The notes under the pieces were generated by a model. That model saw nothing but the letters and a program-made list of their open reading frames with translations, searched no databases and had not been told where the DNA came from. From NCBI RefSeq assembly GCF_034675905.1, contig NZ_JAUCCV010000010.1:806001-870000 (forward strand): 64,000 nt of DNA, in the 5' to 3' direction. The stretch's first letter is position 1, and each line of letters opens with the position of its first letter. Below, one piece after another: positions 1 through 8,638 of this stretch. The translations under genes were made by a program, and so were the position numbers. The DNA is from Castellaniella sp034675905. GTDB lineage: Bacteria; Pseudomonadota; Gammaproteobacteria; Burkholderiales; Burkholderiaceae_B.

Positions 1-370
1 TGACGATGAATTGCGAGAATTCCTCGAAATCCCGCGTGCGTACATACAGCAGATAGTTGGCCTGGCCCGTCACGATGAAGGCGTTGACGACTTCGTCCAT
101 GGCCTGGATTTCGCGGGTGAAGTATTGGTGTTCGGATTCATTGAGCTGGCCGATGTTCAGTTCGACGAAGGCCTCGATCCTGAACCCTAGCTTGGGGGCG
201 CTGAGCGTGGCGTTATAGCCCTCGATGTAGCCGTGTTCTTCCAGCAGCTTGACCCGCCGGTGGCAGGCGGATGGCGAGAGCGCGACCAGATCGGCGAGTT
301 CCTGATTACTGAGGCGCCCGTTGGTCTGCAGAGTGCCCAGGATTTTCAAGTCCAGTGCGTCCAGTCTCAT
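1..370 (-). CDS. Lrp/AsnC-family transcriptional regulator, partial (probable kyn regulator)
   Basis: Read leftwards from an ATG at 370, the frame stays open to the window edge (123 codons), so the C-terminus is missing. The first ~60 residues form the Lrp-type winged helix-turn-helix (MRLDALDLKILGTLQ..., then LSPSACHRRVKLLEEHGYI). Residues after ~65 begin the ligand-binding RAM domain (FVELNIGQ...). The gene diverges from kynureninase across an AT-rich 154-bp gap. Lrp-type KynR regulators that sense kynurenine occupy this position in several Proteobacteria, so this is probably KynR. The family is clear from sequence; the effector is inferred from context. Confidence 0.85.
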   Translation of the reverse strand, partial: MRLDALDLKILGTLQTNGRLSNQELADLVALSPSACHRRVKLLEEHGYIEGYNATLSAPKLGFRIEAFVELNIGQLNESEHQYFTREIQAMDEVVNAFIVTGQANYLLYVRTRDFEEFSQFIV

Positions 371-453
371 TTATCAAATTTCCTGCGAATTGGTTGTCAT
401 AAATTCGAATAACATTCCATATCATACCGATAATATTGGAATTTTCGAAGAAT

Positions 454-482
454 TTGTCATCACCTCGATGCTAGACTATTTT
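454..482 (+). promoter_or_regulatory. candidate sigma-70 promoter of kynU
   Basis: TTGTCA at 454-459 and TATTTT at 477-482 are separated by exactly 17 bp, close to the sigma-70 consensus. The pair lies in the AT-rich divergent region, 42 bp upstream of the kynureninase ATG. Short AT-rich partial repeats around 380-450 could bind the divergently encoded Lrp regulator, but I cannot define an operator. Assigned from sequence likeness only. Confidence 0.4.
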
Positions 483-524
483 TATCGAAGTTCGTTGAAA
501 ACAGCCGCTGTAGAGGAAAAAAAC

Positions 525-1775
525 ATGGTGACTTTGGAACAGTGCCGGGCCTGGGATGCCGCCGATGAGCTGGCCAGCTTGCGTCAGCACTTCGATCTGC
601 CTTCGGGTGTCATCTATCTGGATGGCAATTCGCTGGGCGCGCTGCCGAACCATGCCTTGAGTCGTGCGCAGGATGTGATCCAGCGCGAATGGGGTGTGGA
701 TCTGATCAACAGCTGGAACAAGAACAGCTGGTGGACCTTGCCCACGCGTCTGGGGGATTTGCTGGCGCCGGTCATCGGCGCCGGGGCGGGCGAGGCCGTC
801 GTCACCGACACGACCTCGACGAATCTCTTCAAGGTCGTGGCCAGCGCCGTGCGTATCCAGCAGCACGAGCACCCGCAGAAAAAGGTCATTCTGGCCGAGC
901 GCGATGCGTTTCCCACCGATTTGTACATGATTCAGGGCCTGTCGGAATTCCTGGATCGCGGCTACGAACTGCAGTTGATCGATCAACCGGAGGATCTGCC
1001 GGCAGCGCTGACCGATCAGGTGGCCGTCGTCGTGCTATCGCACGTCAATTACCGCACAGGCTATCTGCACGACATGGCGGCGGTCAGCGAGCAGGTGCAT
1101 GCCAAGGGCGGCTTGATCATCTGGGACCTGTGTCATTCGATCGGCGCGGTCCCCATGGACCTGGGCGCTGCCGGTGCGGATTTTGCCGTCGGCTGCACCT
1201 ATAAATATCTGAATGGCGGCCCGGGATCGCCTGCCATGCTGTGGGTCAATCCCCGTTTGCGTCAGCAAGCCTGGCAACCCCTGTCGGGTTGGTGGGGGCA
1301 TGCGCGCCCCTTCGATATGTCTACCGAGTACGCGCCAGATGCCGGCATCCGCAGTTTCTTGTGCGGTACGCAGCCCATCGTGTCGATGGCTTTGGTAGCG
1401 TGCGGCCTGGAGATCTTCCACCAGACCGACATGCAGGCGATCCGCCGCAAATCGCTGGCCATGACGGATCTGTTCATCCAGTTGGTGGAGCAGGAATGCG
1501 CCGGCCAGGAGATCGAACTGATCACGCCGCGTGATCATCATTGCCGTGGCAGTCACGTCAGCTTCCGTCATCCGCAAGGGTATGCCGTGGTCCAGGCGCT
1601 GATTGCGCGCGGCGTGGTGGGCGATTATCGCGAGCCGGAGGTCATGCGTTTTGGCGTGACGCCGTTGTACCTGCGCTTCGAGGACATCTGGAATGCCGTC
1701 CAACACCTGAAGGCTGTACTGCTGCAGCGTGAATGGGATCAGGAGCAGTTCCGGACCCGAGGCTTGGTGACCTGA
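525..1775 (+). CDS. kynU: kynureninase
   Basis: PLP-dependent hydrolase of 416 aa that cleaves L-kynurenine to anthranilate plus alanine, or 3-hydroxykynurenine to 3-hydroxyanthranilate plus alanine. The PLP-binding region reads WDLCHSIGAVPMDL, and the Schiff-base lysine is in CTYKYLNGGPG at Lys227, the position known for Pseudomonas fluorescens kynureninase. N-terminal IYLDGNSLGALP is typical of the family. I chose the ATG at 525 because GAGG lies just upstream; the frame is open further left but that stretch is AT-rich promoter DNA. A permease and a formamidase follow, and the 3-hydroxyanthranilate genes come after them, so it likely feeds that pathway. Confidence 0.96.
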   Translation: MVTLEQCRAWDAADELASLRQHFDLPSGVIYLDGNSLGALPNHALSRAQDVIQREWGVDLINSWNKNSWWTLPTRLGDLLAPVIGAGAGEAVVTDTTSTNLFKVVASAVRIQQHEHPQKKVILAERDAFPTDLYMIQGLSEFLDRGYELQLIDQPEDLPAALTDQVAVVVLSHVNYRTGYLHDMAAVSEQVHAKGGLIIWDLCHSIGAVPMDLGAAGADFAVGCTYKYLNGGPGSPAMLWVNPRLRQQAWQPLSGWWGHARPFDMSTEYAPDAGIRSFLCGTQPIVSMALVACGLEIFHQTDMQAIRRKSLAMTDLFIQLVEQECAGQEIELITPRDHHCRGSHVSFRHPQGYAVVQALIARGVVGDYREPEVMRFGVTPLYLRFEDIWNAVQHLKAVLLQREWDQEQFRTRGLVT

Positions 1776-1880
1776 TGCAAGTGTTTTATCCCGTCTGATC
1801 CTTATAAGCGCCAGCTAGAGCGCACCTATCGGACAGGCGGGGCTCTCAAAAAACCTCCCATCCAGGGAAGGAGACAAATC

Positions 1881-3299
1881 ATGAGTGGGTTCGACAAAAT
1901 CCAGTCCCGGGAAGCCGGACTGCACAAGAAATTGACCGCTGGGCAGATGAGTATGATCGCCATCGGCGGGGCGATCGGTACCGGCCTGTTTCTGGGCAGC
2001 AAGTTCGCGATCGGCTTTGCCGGTCCGGGCGTGATCATCAGCTATGTGATCGGCGGTATCGTCGCCTTATTGCTGATGGGCTGCCTGGCCGAGATGACGG
2101 TGCAGCATTCCACCTCCGGTTCGTTCGGCGCGTACGCGGAACACTACATCGGTCCGCTGGCCGGATTCCTGGTCCGTTACTGTTACTGGTCCTGCATCGT
2201 GCTGGCCGTGGGCACCGAAGTGACGGCGGTCGCGGAATATATGAAATTCTGGTTTCCGGGCATGCCCGCCTGGATCTGGATCGTCGGGTTTTCGGCGGCC
2301 CTGATCGGCGTCAACGCCTATAGCGTCAAGGCGTTCGGGTCGGTGGAATATTGGTTCTCGGCTATCAAGGTCTTTGCCATCATCGCCTTCATTTTGCTGG
2401 CGGTCGGCGTCTTGTTCGGCTCTTATCAAGCCCAGACGGTCGTCAGCAATCTGACTGATCAGGGGGGATTCCTGCCGCATGGCTGGGGTGGCGTGTGGAC
2501 CGGGGTCATCATTTCGATCTTCAGTTATCTCAGTATTGAAATGATCGCTGTCGCCGCCGGAGAGGCCGAACATCCCAAGCAGGCCGTGCGTGCCGCCTTC
2601 AAGGCCACCATCGTGCGGCTGGTGATTTTCTACCTGTTGTCGCTGTCCTTGATCGTGATGCTGGTGCCCTGGAAGGCCCTGGTGGCCGACGGGACGACCA
2701 GCCCGTTTGTAACCGTGATGCAGGCGGTGGACATCCCCTTTGCAGACAGCATCCTGAACTTCATCGTCATCGTGGCGGCGCTGTCGGCCATGAACAGCAT
2801 GCTGTACATCTCGACGCGCATGCTGTTCAGCCTGGCGCGGGCCGGGGATGCACCCGCCGTCCTGGGCCGGGTACATGAATCGGGCGTGCCGCTGAACGCT
2901 TTGGCGGTGTCGGCCAGCGGCATTGCGGTGGCGGCTTCCGTCTACGTCGCCAATCCGGGCGCCGCCTTTCCCATCATGATCGCCCTGTCCATGTTCGGCG
3001 CGCTGTTCACCTGGGGCATGATTTTCTTCACGCACCTGTTTTTCCGCCGCCGCATGATCCGGGATGGCGTGACGCTGGAATTCCGCATGGTCGGATTTCC
3101 TTTCGGCACGCTGCTGGGTCTGGGGCTGATCCTGGCGATCATGTTGACGACCTGGTTCATCGATATCTTTCACGCCACGCTGGTGTTCGGCGTGCCGTTC
3201 CTGCTGGTGCTGCTGGCGGTGTACGGCGTGCGGCGCTGGCGTCGCGCAGGCGCGCAGCCTGCCGCCGATGCCGGGCAGTCGGGTAGCGCTGGGTATTGA
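1881..3299 (+). CDS. amino-acid permease, APC superfamily (AAT family)
   Basis: Integral membrane proton symporter of 472 aa with about 12 hydrophobic segments. The N-terminus MSMIAIGGAIGTGLFLGS is the conserved first helix of AroP/GabP/ProY-type permeases, and SYLSIEMIAVAAGEAEHP matches the family's helix 6 region. AAGGAGA precedes the ATG. It sits between kynureninase and the formamidase gene, with only 6 bp to the latter, so it probably imports tryptophan, kynurenine or a related aromatic amino acid. The exact substrate cannot be read from sequence. Confidence 0.85.
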   Translation: MSGFDKIQSREAGLHKKLTAGQMSMIAIGGAIGTGLFLGSKFAIGFAGPGVIISYVIGGIVALLLMGCLAEMTVQHSTSGSFGAYAEHYIGPLAGFLVRYCYWSCIVLAVGTEVTAVAEYMKFWFPGMPAWIWIVGFSAALIGVNAYSVKAFGSVEYWFSAIKVFAIIAFILLAVGVLFGSYQAQTVVSNLTDQGGFLPHGWGGVWTGVIISIFSYLSIEMIAVAAGEAEHPKQAVRAAFKATIVRLVIFYLLSLSLIVMLVPWKALVADGTTSPFVTVMQAVDIPFADSILNFIVIVAALSAMNSMLYISTRMLFSLARAGDAPAVLGRVHESGVPLNALAVSASGIAVAASVYVANPGAAFPIMIALSMFGALFTWGMIFFTHLFFRRRMIRDGVTLEFRMVGFPFGTLLGLGLILAIMLTTWFIDIFHATLVFGVPFLLVLLAVYGVRRWRRAGAQPAADAGQSGSAGY

Positions 3300-3305
3300 T
3301 GCAGG

Positions 3306-4064
3306 ATGCATCGCCCCTATGACAATAGCCAGACCGTCGCGGATGAAGCGGCGGTGCTGGCGGACTTTGCCCGGCGCAGCCGGCAGGTCTATCAGGATGT
3401 GCCGCATCGGCGGGATGTGCCTTACGGCGCCGGGCCGCGCTGCGTGCTGGATGTCTTTGATTGCCCGGACGCCGTGGAGACGCTGGTGTTCATCCATGGC
3501 GGCTACTGGCAGTGGTGCGACAAGACGGACTTTGCCTTCATCGTGCCCCTGCTGTTGCAGCACCGTTACCGATGCGTGTTGCTGGAATACGATCTGGCGC
3601 CGCACCGCCGCCTGGCGGATATCGTGCGGCAGGTGGGCAAGGCGCTGGATTTTCTGCGGCAGCAAACCTGGGCGGGGCAGGCGCTGACCGTCGTGGGGCA
3701 TTCGGCGGGCGCGCATCTGGCCGCCTGCCATCTCGCCCATCCAGCCATGGGGGCTGTGCACCTGCTGAGCGGTGTGTATGAACTGGCGCCGATCCGCGAC
3801 ACGCATCTGGATCAGGCCCTGAAGCTGTCGGATGAGGAAATCGCGGACTGCAGCCCGGTGCGCCAAGCGCTTGCCCCGCGAGTGCCTTGTCATCTTGCGG
3901 TAGGCGCCCAGGAACTGCCGGAACTGCGCTGGCAAAGCGCCCATTTTGCGCAGCGGCTGCGGCAGGCCTGCCCGGATGCGCCGGTGTCGTACCGGGTCTT
4001 GCCGGACTGCAATCACTACACCATTTTGGATGCGTATTGCGCGGCGTTGGGGAACCCGGACTGA
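3306..4064 (+). CDS. alpha/beta-hydrolase kynurenine formamidase (arylformamidase-like)
   Basis: A 252-aa alpha/beta hydrolase with the oxyanion motif HGGYW (64-68), nucleophile motif GHSAGA (Ser133) and a C-terminal histidine in CNHYTILD (His237). The HGGXW plus GXSXG layout matches eukaryotic-type kynurenine formamidases, a family unrelated to the metal-dependent bacterial KynB. It would hydrolyse N-formylkynurenine to kynurenine and formate, one step before kynureninase. Position 6 bp after the permease stop, in the kynU operon, supports this. A generic carboxylesterase is the alternative. Confidence 0.8.
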   Translation: MHRPYDNSQTVADEAAVLADFARRSRQVYQDVPHRRDVPYGAGPRCVLDVFDCPDAVETLVFIHGGYWQWCDKTDFAFIVPLLLQHRYRCVLLEYDLAPHRRLADIVRQVGKALDFLRQQTWAGQALTVVGHSAGAHLAACHLAHPAMGAVHLLSGVYELAPIRDTHLDQALKLSDEEIADCSPVRQALAPRVPCHLAVGAQELPELRWQSAHFAQRLRQACPDAPVSYRVLPDCNHYTILDAYCAALGNPD

Positions 4065-4127
4065 GGCCTGCCGGAGGCAGCTCGGCTTGACCCGGAAGGG
4101 CTGTCATCCATATTGTGTGGTATTTGC

Positions 4128-4144
4128 GATTCCATTATGGAATC
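4128..4144. promoter_or_regulatory. perfect inverted repeat, putative operator of the 3-hydroxyanthranilate operon
   Basis: GATTCCA-TTA-TGGAATC is a perfect 7-bp inverted repeat with a 3-bp spacer, in the AT-rich 160-bp gap ahead of the aminomuconate-semialdehyde dehydrogenase gene. A second, weaker repeat (GATTA-5-TAATC) lies at 4162-4176. Such short TTCCA/TGGAA dyads are typical targets of dimeric regulators, for instance IclR-type. No regulator gene other than the Lrp gene at the left edge is present within this catabolic block. Confidence 0.5.
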
Positions 4145-4225
4145 ATAAATCGCTGTTTTGTGATTAGAAAATAATCTCAACCCGGTCTACAGTGGTCCCA
4201 ACAGACAACACAAGAGACCAACCCC

Positions 4226-5710
4226 GTGGCCCAGCGCATTCAACACTATATCGGCGGCCGTTTCGTGGACAGCGCCCGCCAGTTCGCCAACCTCAATCCG
4301 GTAGACGGCACGGTCGTCGGTCAGGTCTGCGAGGCCTCGGCGGCGGAGGTCGATCAGGCGGTACAGGCGGCCAAGGCCGCCTTGCAGGGCGACTGGGGGC
4401 GGTGTTCCCCGGCCCAGCGGGCCGATTGGCTGGAAAAACTGGCGGCGGGAATCGAGCAGCGTTTCGAGGCATTCGTGCAGGCCGAAGTCCTGGATACCGG
4501 TCGCACCGTGCGCCAGGCGCGCACCCTGGACGTGCCGCGCGCCATCGCCAATTTCCGTTTTTTCGCCAATCTGGTGCGCCAGGCCCATACCGAATGCTTT
4601 GAAACAATTGCCGCCGATGGCAGCCGCGCCCTGAACTACACCGTGCGCAAGCCCCTGGGCGTGGTGGTGGCGATCTCGCCCTGGAACCTGCCGATCCTGT
4701 TGTTCAGCTGGAAGGTCGCGCCCGCCCTGGCGCTGGGCAATGCGGTGGTATCCAAGCCGTCCGAGGAAACTCCTTCGTCCGCCTTTCTGCTGGCGCAGGT
4801 GGCGCACGACATCGGCTTTCCGGCGGGGGCGTTCAATGTCTTGCAGGGCTTTGGCGGCGACTCGGCCGGTCAGGCCATGATCAGCCATCCGGACATCGAC
4901 GCAGTGACTTTCACAGGGGCGTCGGCCACCGGGGCGCACATCATGAAGACCGTGGCGGATGGGGTCAAGGACGTGTCCTTCGAGCTGGGCGGCAAGAATG
5001 CCGCCATTGTCTTCGAGGATGCCGATTTCGATGCCGCGGTGGATGGCGTGGTGCAGTCCACTTTCACCAATTCCGGACAGGTCTGCCTGTGCAGCGAACG
5101 CGTGCTGGTGCAACGGTCCATTTACGAGCGTTTCGTGGCGGCGCTGAAGGCCCGCACCGAGGCGCTGGTGCTGGGGCGCCCGGATGATCCGGCAACCGAT
5201 ATCGGGCCGATGATTTCCAAAAAACATCAGGCCAAGGTCGTGTCCTATTTCGAACTGGCCCGCCAGGAAGGCGCCACGGTCGTCACCGGCGGGGACGTGC
5301 CCGTGTTTGGTGATGATCGGGATCAGGGCTTTTGGGTGCGTCCGACGATCTGGACCGGGCTGCCTGATGATGCCCGTTGCCTGCGCGAGGAAGTGTTCGG
5401 GCCGGTGTGTCATGTGGCCCCCTTCGATACGGAAGCGCAAGCCATCGCCCGCGCCAATGATTCCGACTACGGTCTGGCGACTGCCATCTGGACCCGGGAT
5501 CTGTCGCGGGCGCATCGGGTGTCGCCGCAGATGCGCAGCGGTCTGGTGTGGGTCAATACCTGGTATCTGCGTGATCTACGCACGCCGTTTGGCGGGGTGC
5601 GGCGTTCCGGGATCGGCCGCGAAGGCGGGCGTCATTCGCTGGACTTCTATTCCGAAGTCACCAACATCTGCATCAAAATCCAGGATGCGCCCTCGACAGG
5701 AGACCACTGA
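4226..5710 (+). CDS. 2-aminomuconate-6-semialdehyde dehydrogenase
   Basis: NAD-dependent aldehyde dehydrogenase of 494 aa oxidising 2-aminomuconate semialdehyde to 2-aminomuconate. Visible ALDH motifs are FTGASATG (cofactor loop), FELGGKN (general-base Glu) and SGQVCLCSE with catalytic Cys287. The cysteine context resembles 2-hydroxymuconate-semialdehyde dehydrogenases, the closest relatives. The start is a GTG with AAGAGA about 9 bp upstream. It is the first gene of the 3-hydroxyanthranilate block; its role is set by the deaminase, dioxygenase and decarboxylase genes behind it (equivalent to nbaE). Confidence 0.9.
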   Translation: MAQRIQHYIGGRFVDSARQFANLNPVDGTVVGQVCEASAAEVDQAVQAAKAALQGDWGRCSPAQRADWLEKLAAGIEQRFEAFVQAEVLDTGRTVRQARTLDVPRAIANFRFFANLVRQAHTECFETIAADGSRALNYTVRKPLGVVVAISPWNLPILLFSWKVAPALALGNAVVSKPSEETPSSAFLLAQVAHDIGFPAGAFNVLQGFGGDSAGQAMISHPDIDAVTFTGASATGAHIMKTVADGVKDVSFELGGKNAAIVFEDADFDAAVDGVVQSTFTNSGQVCLCSERVLVQRSIYERFVAALKARTEALVLGRPDDPATDIGPMISKKHQAKVVSYFELARQEGATVVTGGDVPVFGDDRDQGFWVRPTIWTGLPDDARCLREEVFGPVCHVAPFDTEAQAIARANDSDYGLATAIWTRDLSRAHRVSPQMRSGLVWVNTWYLRDLRTPFGGVRRSGIGREGGRHSLDFYSEVTNICIKIQDAPSTGDH

Positions 5711-5712
5711 TC

Positions 5713-6138
5713 ATGAGTCCGTCAGATGCCAAAGTCGTCATCGGTAAGGCCGCCCCGCGCGGCAAATTTCCCCATGTAAAGCGGGCGGGCGATTTTCTGT
5801 TTGTCTCGGGTACCAGTTCGCGCCGCGCCGACAACACCCTGGCCGGGGTGGAACCCATCGATGCCATGGGCGCCATGCGTCTGGACATCCGTGAACAGAC
5901 CCGCGCCGTGATCGAAAACATCCGCGACATCCTGGGCAGTGTGGGCGCGGGTCTGGAAGACCTGGTGGAAGTCAGCGCGTATCTGGTCGATATGGCGGAT
6001 TTTGCCGGCTACAACGACGTCTATGGCGAATTCTTCGGCTACGACGGCCCGACCCGTACGACGGTCGCGGTGCATCAGTTGCCGCACCCGCACCTGCGCA
6101 TTGAAATCAAGGCGATCGCCTATCAGCCGCAGCCTTAG
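5713..6138 (+). CDS. 2-aminomuconate deaminase, RidA family
   Basis: A 141-aa RidA/YjgF-fold protein. It carries the N-terminal FPHVKRAGDFLFVSGTSSRR block and a C-terminal TTVAVHQLPHPHLRIEIKA block as in AmnD/NbaF, enzymes that hydrolyse 2-aminomuconate to 2-oxo-3-hexenedioate (4-oxalocrotonate) and ammonia. AGGAGA, inside the end of the dehydrogenase gene, serves its ATG; the two genes are 2 bp apart. Context distinguishes it from general RidA enamine deaminases. Confidence 0.88.
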   Translation: MSPSDAKVVIGKAAPRGKFPHVKRAGDFLFVSGTSSRRADNTLAGVEPIDAMGAMRLDIREQTRAVIENIRDILGSVGAGLEDLVEVSAYLVDMADFAGYNDVYGEFFGYDGPTRTTVAVHQLPHPHLRIEIKAIAYQPQP

Positions 6139-6223
6139 CGGGCGATACCGAAAGCGGCCCCGACTGCCGCCGCCGTCCGATACGTGCCGGGACCACCTGG
6201 CCTTAGAACGCAAGGAGACATGC

Positions 6224-6796
6224 ATGGAACTGAAATACGGAATGCCCAAGAACCTGATGGGCTGGGTCGACGCCAATCGGGCGCAGCTGTCGCCGCCTGT
6301 CTGCAATGCCGCGATCTTCGAGGACGGCAACTACATCATCAATATGGTCGGCGGCGGCAATCAGCGCACGGACTTTCATGACAACTCCACCGAGGAAGTC
6401 TTCTACCAGATTCGCGGCGAGGCATCCCTGATCATCTGGGATCGCGGCCGTTACGAACGCATCGTCCTGAAGGAAGGCGACATCTTCCTGCAGCCGCCCC
6501 ATCTGATTCATTCGCCGCAACGTCCGGACGCCAACGGCCTGTGCCTGCTGATCGAACATCCGCGGCCCCAGGGGGCGCTGGACGCCTTGCAGTGGCATTG
6601 CGCCCATTGCGGCGCCCAGATCTGGCGCGCCGAAAAGCAGCTGGAAAGCCTGGTGGACGATCTGCCCAAGATCTATCAACAGTTCTACGCCGTCGGCGAG
6701 GCCGACCGCGTGTGCCCCGATTGCGGCACGCAGCACCCCGGCAAGGACTACACCGTCTGGCACCGGCAGCTGAGCAAATCGCCGCTGCGGGTGTAG
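6224..6796 (+). CDS. nbaC: 3-hydroxyanthranilate 3,4-dioxygenase
   Basis: A 190-aa cupin Fe(II) dioxygenase that opens 3-hydroxyanthranilate to 2-amino-3-carboxymuconate semialdehyde. Iron-ligand residues are in FHDNSTEEVFYQ (His and Glu) and PPHLIHSP (His). The C-terminal CAHC and CPDC pairs form the rubredoxin-like second metal site found only in the bacterial form. The start at 6224 is preceded by AAGGAG; a nearby ATG at 6220 is in another frame and gives no recognisable product. Confidence 0.95.
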   Translation: MELKYGMPKNLMGWVDANRAQLSPPVCNAAIFEDGNYIINMVGGGNQRTDFHDNSTEEVFYQIRGEASLIIWDRGRYERIVLKEGDIFLQPPHLIHSPQRPDANGLCLLIEHPRPQGALDALQWHCAHCGAQIWRAEKQLESLVDDLPKIYQQFYAVGEADRVCPDCGTQHPGKDYTVWHRQLSKSPLRV

Positions 6797-6834
6797 GCGG
6801 GATGTTGCCGACCCAACCAGGAAACCGAAGAAAA

Positions 6835-7827
6835 ATGATCGACATACATGCCCATATTTTCCCCCGCATCAGCCGGGCCGACGCCCAGGCGCTGGACCCG
6901 GTCCAGGCCCCATGGTTGAAGGTCATCAGCCCCGATGAGGGCATGATCATGAAGGGCGACAGTGAATTCCGCCCTGTCATTCCCGTGCTGTGGGATCCGG
7001 ATCTGCGTGTGGCGGACATGGACCGTCTGGGTCTGGACATGCAGATCGTCAGCGCGACGCCCATCATGTTCGGCTACGAGCTGGATGCCCATAAGGTCGC
7101 CGGCTGGGCTGCCCGCATGAATGATCTGACGCTGGAATACTGCGCCGGACACCCGGCCCGCCTGAAGGCCCTGGCGCAGGTCCCGCTGCAGGACACGGAA
7201 ATGGCTTGCCGCGAGGCATCCCGTGCCATGGCCGCCGGCCATGTGGGCGTGCAGATCGGCAATCACGTGGGCGACCGTGACCTGGATGATGCGCAGCTGG
7301 TGGAATTCCTGCATCACTGCGCGGTGAACCAAATTCCTGTGCTGGCGCACCCCTGGGACATGATGGGCGGGCCCAATCGCATGCGCCAATGGATGTTGCC
7401 CTGGCTGGTCGCCATGCCGGCAGAGACGTCCCTGGGAATTCTGTCGCTGATCCTGTCGGGGGCGTTCGAGCGTCTGCCGCGCAGTTTGAAACTGTGCTTC
7501 GCCCATGGCGGCGGCTCTTTCGCCTTTACCCTGGGGCGCGTGGACAACGCCTGGAAATACCGCGACATCGTGCGTCAGGATTGCCCGCATCTGCCGTCTT
7601 CGTATTGCGACCGGTTTTCGGTCGATTCCGCCGTCTTCGATCCCAAGGCCTTGCGGCTGCTGGTGGACGTGATGGGCAGCGAACGCGTCATGCTGGGGTC
7701 TGACTACCCCTATCCCTTGGGCGAAGAAAAAATCGGTCAATTGGTGTCCGACACTGCCAGCCTGGCGGCGCTGGAAAAGCAGCGCATCCTGGCGGACAAC
7801 GCCAAAGCCTTCTTCAACCTTGCCTGA
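6835..7827 (+). CDS. nbaD: 2-amino-3-carboxymuconate-6-semialdehyde decarboxylase (ACMSD)
   Basis: A 330-aa zinc amidohydrolase-superfamily decarboxylase converting ACMS to 2-aminomuconate semialdehyde, which keeps it from cyclising to quinolinate. The N-terminal metal motif is MIDIHAHIFP (His5, His7); later ligands fall in LAHPWDMMGG, CFAHGGGSF and GSDYPYPLG. Length matches bacterial ACMSD. The start has only a weak GAAGAA ribosome site, 38 bp after the dioxygenase stop. Its product is the substrate of the first gene of this block. Confidence 0.94.
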   Translation: MIDIHAHIFPRISRADAQALDPVQAPWLKVISPDEGMIMKGDSEFRPVIPVLWDPDLRVADMDRLGLDMQIVSATPIMFGYELDAHKVAGWAARMNDLTLEYCAGHPARLKALAQVPLQDTEMACREASRAMAAGHVGVQIGNHVGDRDLDDAQLVEFLHHCAVNQIPVLAHPWDMMGGPNRMRQWMLPWLVAMPAETSLGILSLILSGAFERLPRSLKLCFAHGGGSFAFTLGRVDNAWKYRDIVRQDCPHLPSSYCDRFSVDSAVFDPKALRLLVDVMGSERVMLGSDYPYPLGEEKIGQLVSDTASLAALEKQRILADNAKAFFNLA

Positions 7828-7838
7828 CGCGAGCAACC

Positions 7839-8624
7839 ATGGAAAAGACATTGATTGAACAACTGGGCGACGAGCTGCATGAGGCCTGGGTCACGCGTCA
7901 GGTGATCGCGCCGCTGACCGAACGGCACCCGGACATCACGATTCAGGACGCCTACCATGTCCAGCAGCGGATGATCAGCCGCCGCCTGCAGGCCGGTGCG
8001 CGTGTGGTGGGCAAGAAGGTCGGCGTGACCAGCCAGGCCGTGATGGACATGCTGGGCGTCTATCAGCCCGATTTCGGCTATCTGCTCAGCGACATGGTGG
8101 TGGCCCCCGGCGAAGCGATTTCCATGGCCGGGCTGATCCAGCCCAAGGCCGAGGGCGAGATCGCCTTCATTCTGAAGAAAGATCTGACGGGGCCGGGCGT
8201 AGGCGTCAGCGACGTACTGGCCGCGACCGAAGCCGTGGTTACCTGCTTCGAGATCGTCGATTCCCGGATCCGTGATTGGCAGATCAAGATCCAGGACACC
8301 GTGGCCGACAACGCCTCCTGCGGGGTATTCGTGCTGGGCGACCAACTGGTCAGCCCGCGTGGGCTGGACCTGCGCACCTGCGGCATGGTGTTTGAAAAGA
8401 ACGGCGAGCTGCTGGGCACCGGCGCAGGCGCGGCGGCGCTGGGGCATCCGGCCAATGCCGTGGCCTGGTTGGCCAATGCCCTGGGGGCGCTGGGCGTCGG
8501 CCTGAAGGCCGGAGAAGTCATCCTGTCCGGTTCGCTGGCGGCGATGGCGCCAGTCAAGGCGGGTGACAGCCTGCAGGTGTCGATTGGCGGCATCGGCCAC
8601 TGCGGCGTGCGCTTTACCGCATAG
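7839..8624 (+). CDS. nbaH: 2-oxopent-4-enoate hydratase (DmpE/XylJ-type)
   Basis: Member (261 aa) of the MhpD hydratase/decarboxylase family that adds water to 2-hydroxypenta-2,4-dienoate, giving 4-hydroxy-2-oxovalerate. The opening MEKTLIEQLGDEL, the VIGKK-like VVGKKVGVTSQAV block and GVYQPDFGYL match the hydratase branch. The paralogue at 10581 matches the decarboxylase branch, and the two normally form a complex. Metal-site residues lie in PKAEGEIAF. It follows the decarboxylase gene by 11 bp. Confidence 0.88.
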   Translation: MEKTLIEQLGDELHEAWVTRQVIAPLTERHPDITIQDAYHVQQRMISRRLQAGARVVGKKVGVTSQAVMDMLGVYQPDFGYLLSDMVVAPGEAISMAGLIQPKAEGEIAFILKKDLTGPGVGVSDVLAATEAVVTCFEIVDSRIRDWQIKIQDTVADNASCGVFVLGDQLVSPRGLDLRTCGMVFEKNGELLGTGAGAAALGHPANAVAWLANALGALGVGLKAGEVILSGSLAAMAPVKAGDSLQVSIGGIGHCGVRFTA

Positions 8625-8638
8625 CAAAGGAAAACATC

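Noticed and set aside
321..524. Upstream extension of the kynureninase frame
   Set aside because: It crosses the divergent Lrp gene and the AT-rich promoter region; the ATG at 525 has a ribosome site and matches family length.
2067..4016. Long open frame (649 codons) on the minus strand opposite the permease and formamidase genes
   Set aside because: It is His/Arg/Gln-rich with no recognisable motif, and lies antisense to two clear genes. Such frames arise from strong GC bias at third codon positions.
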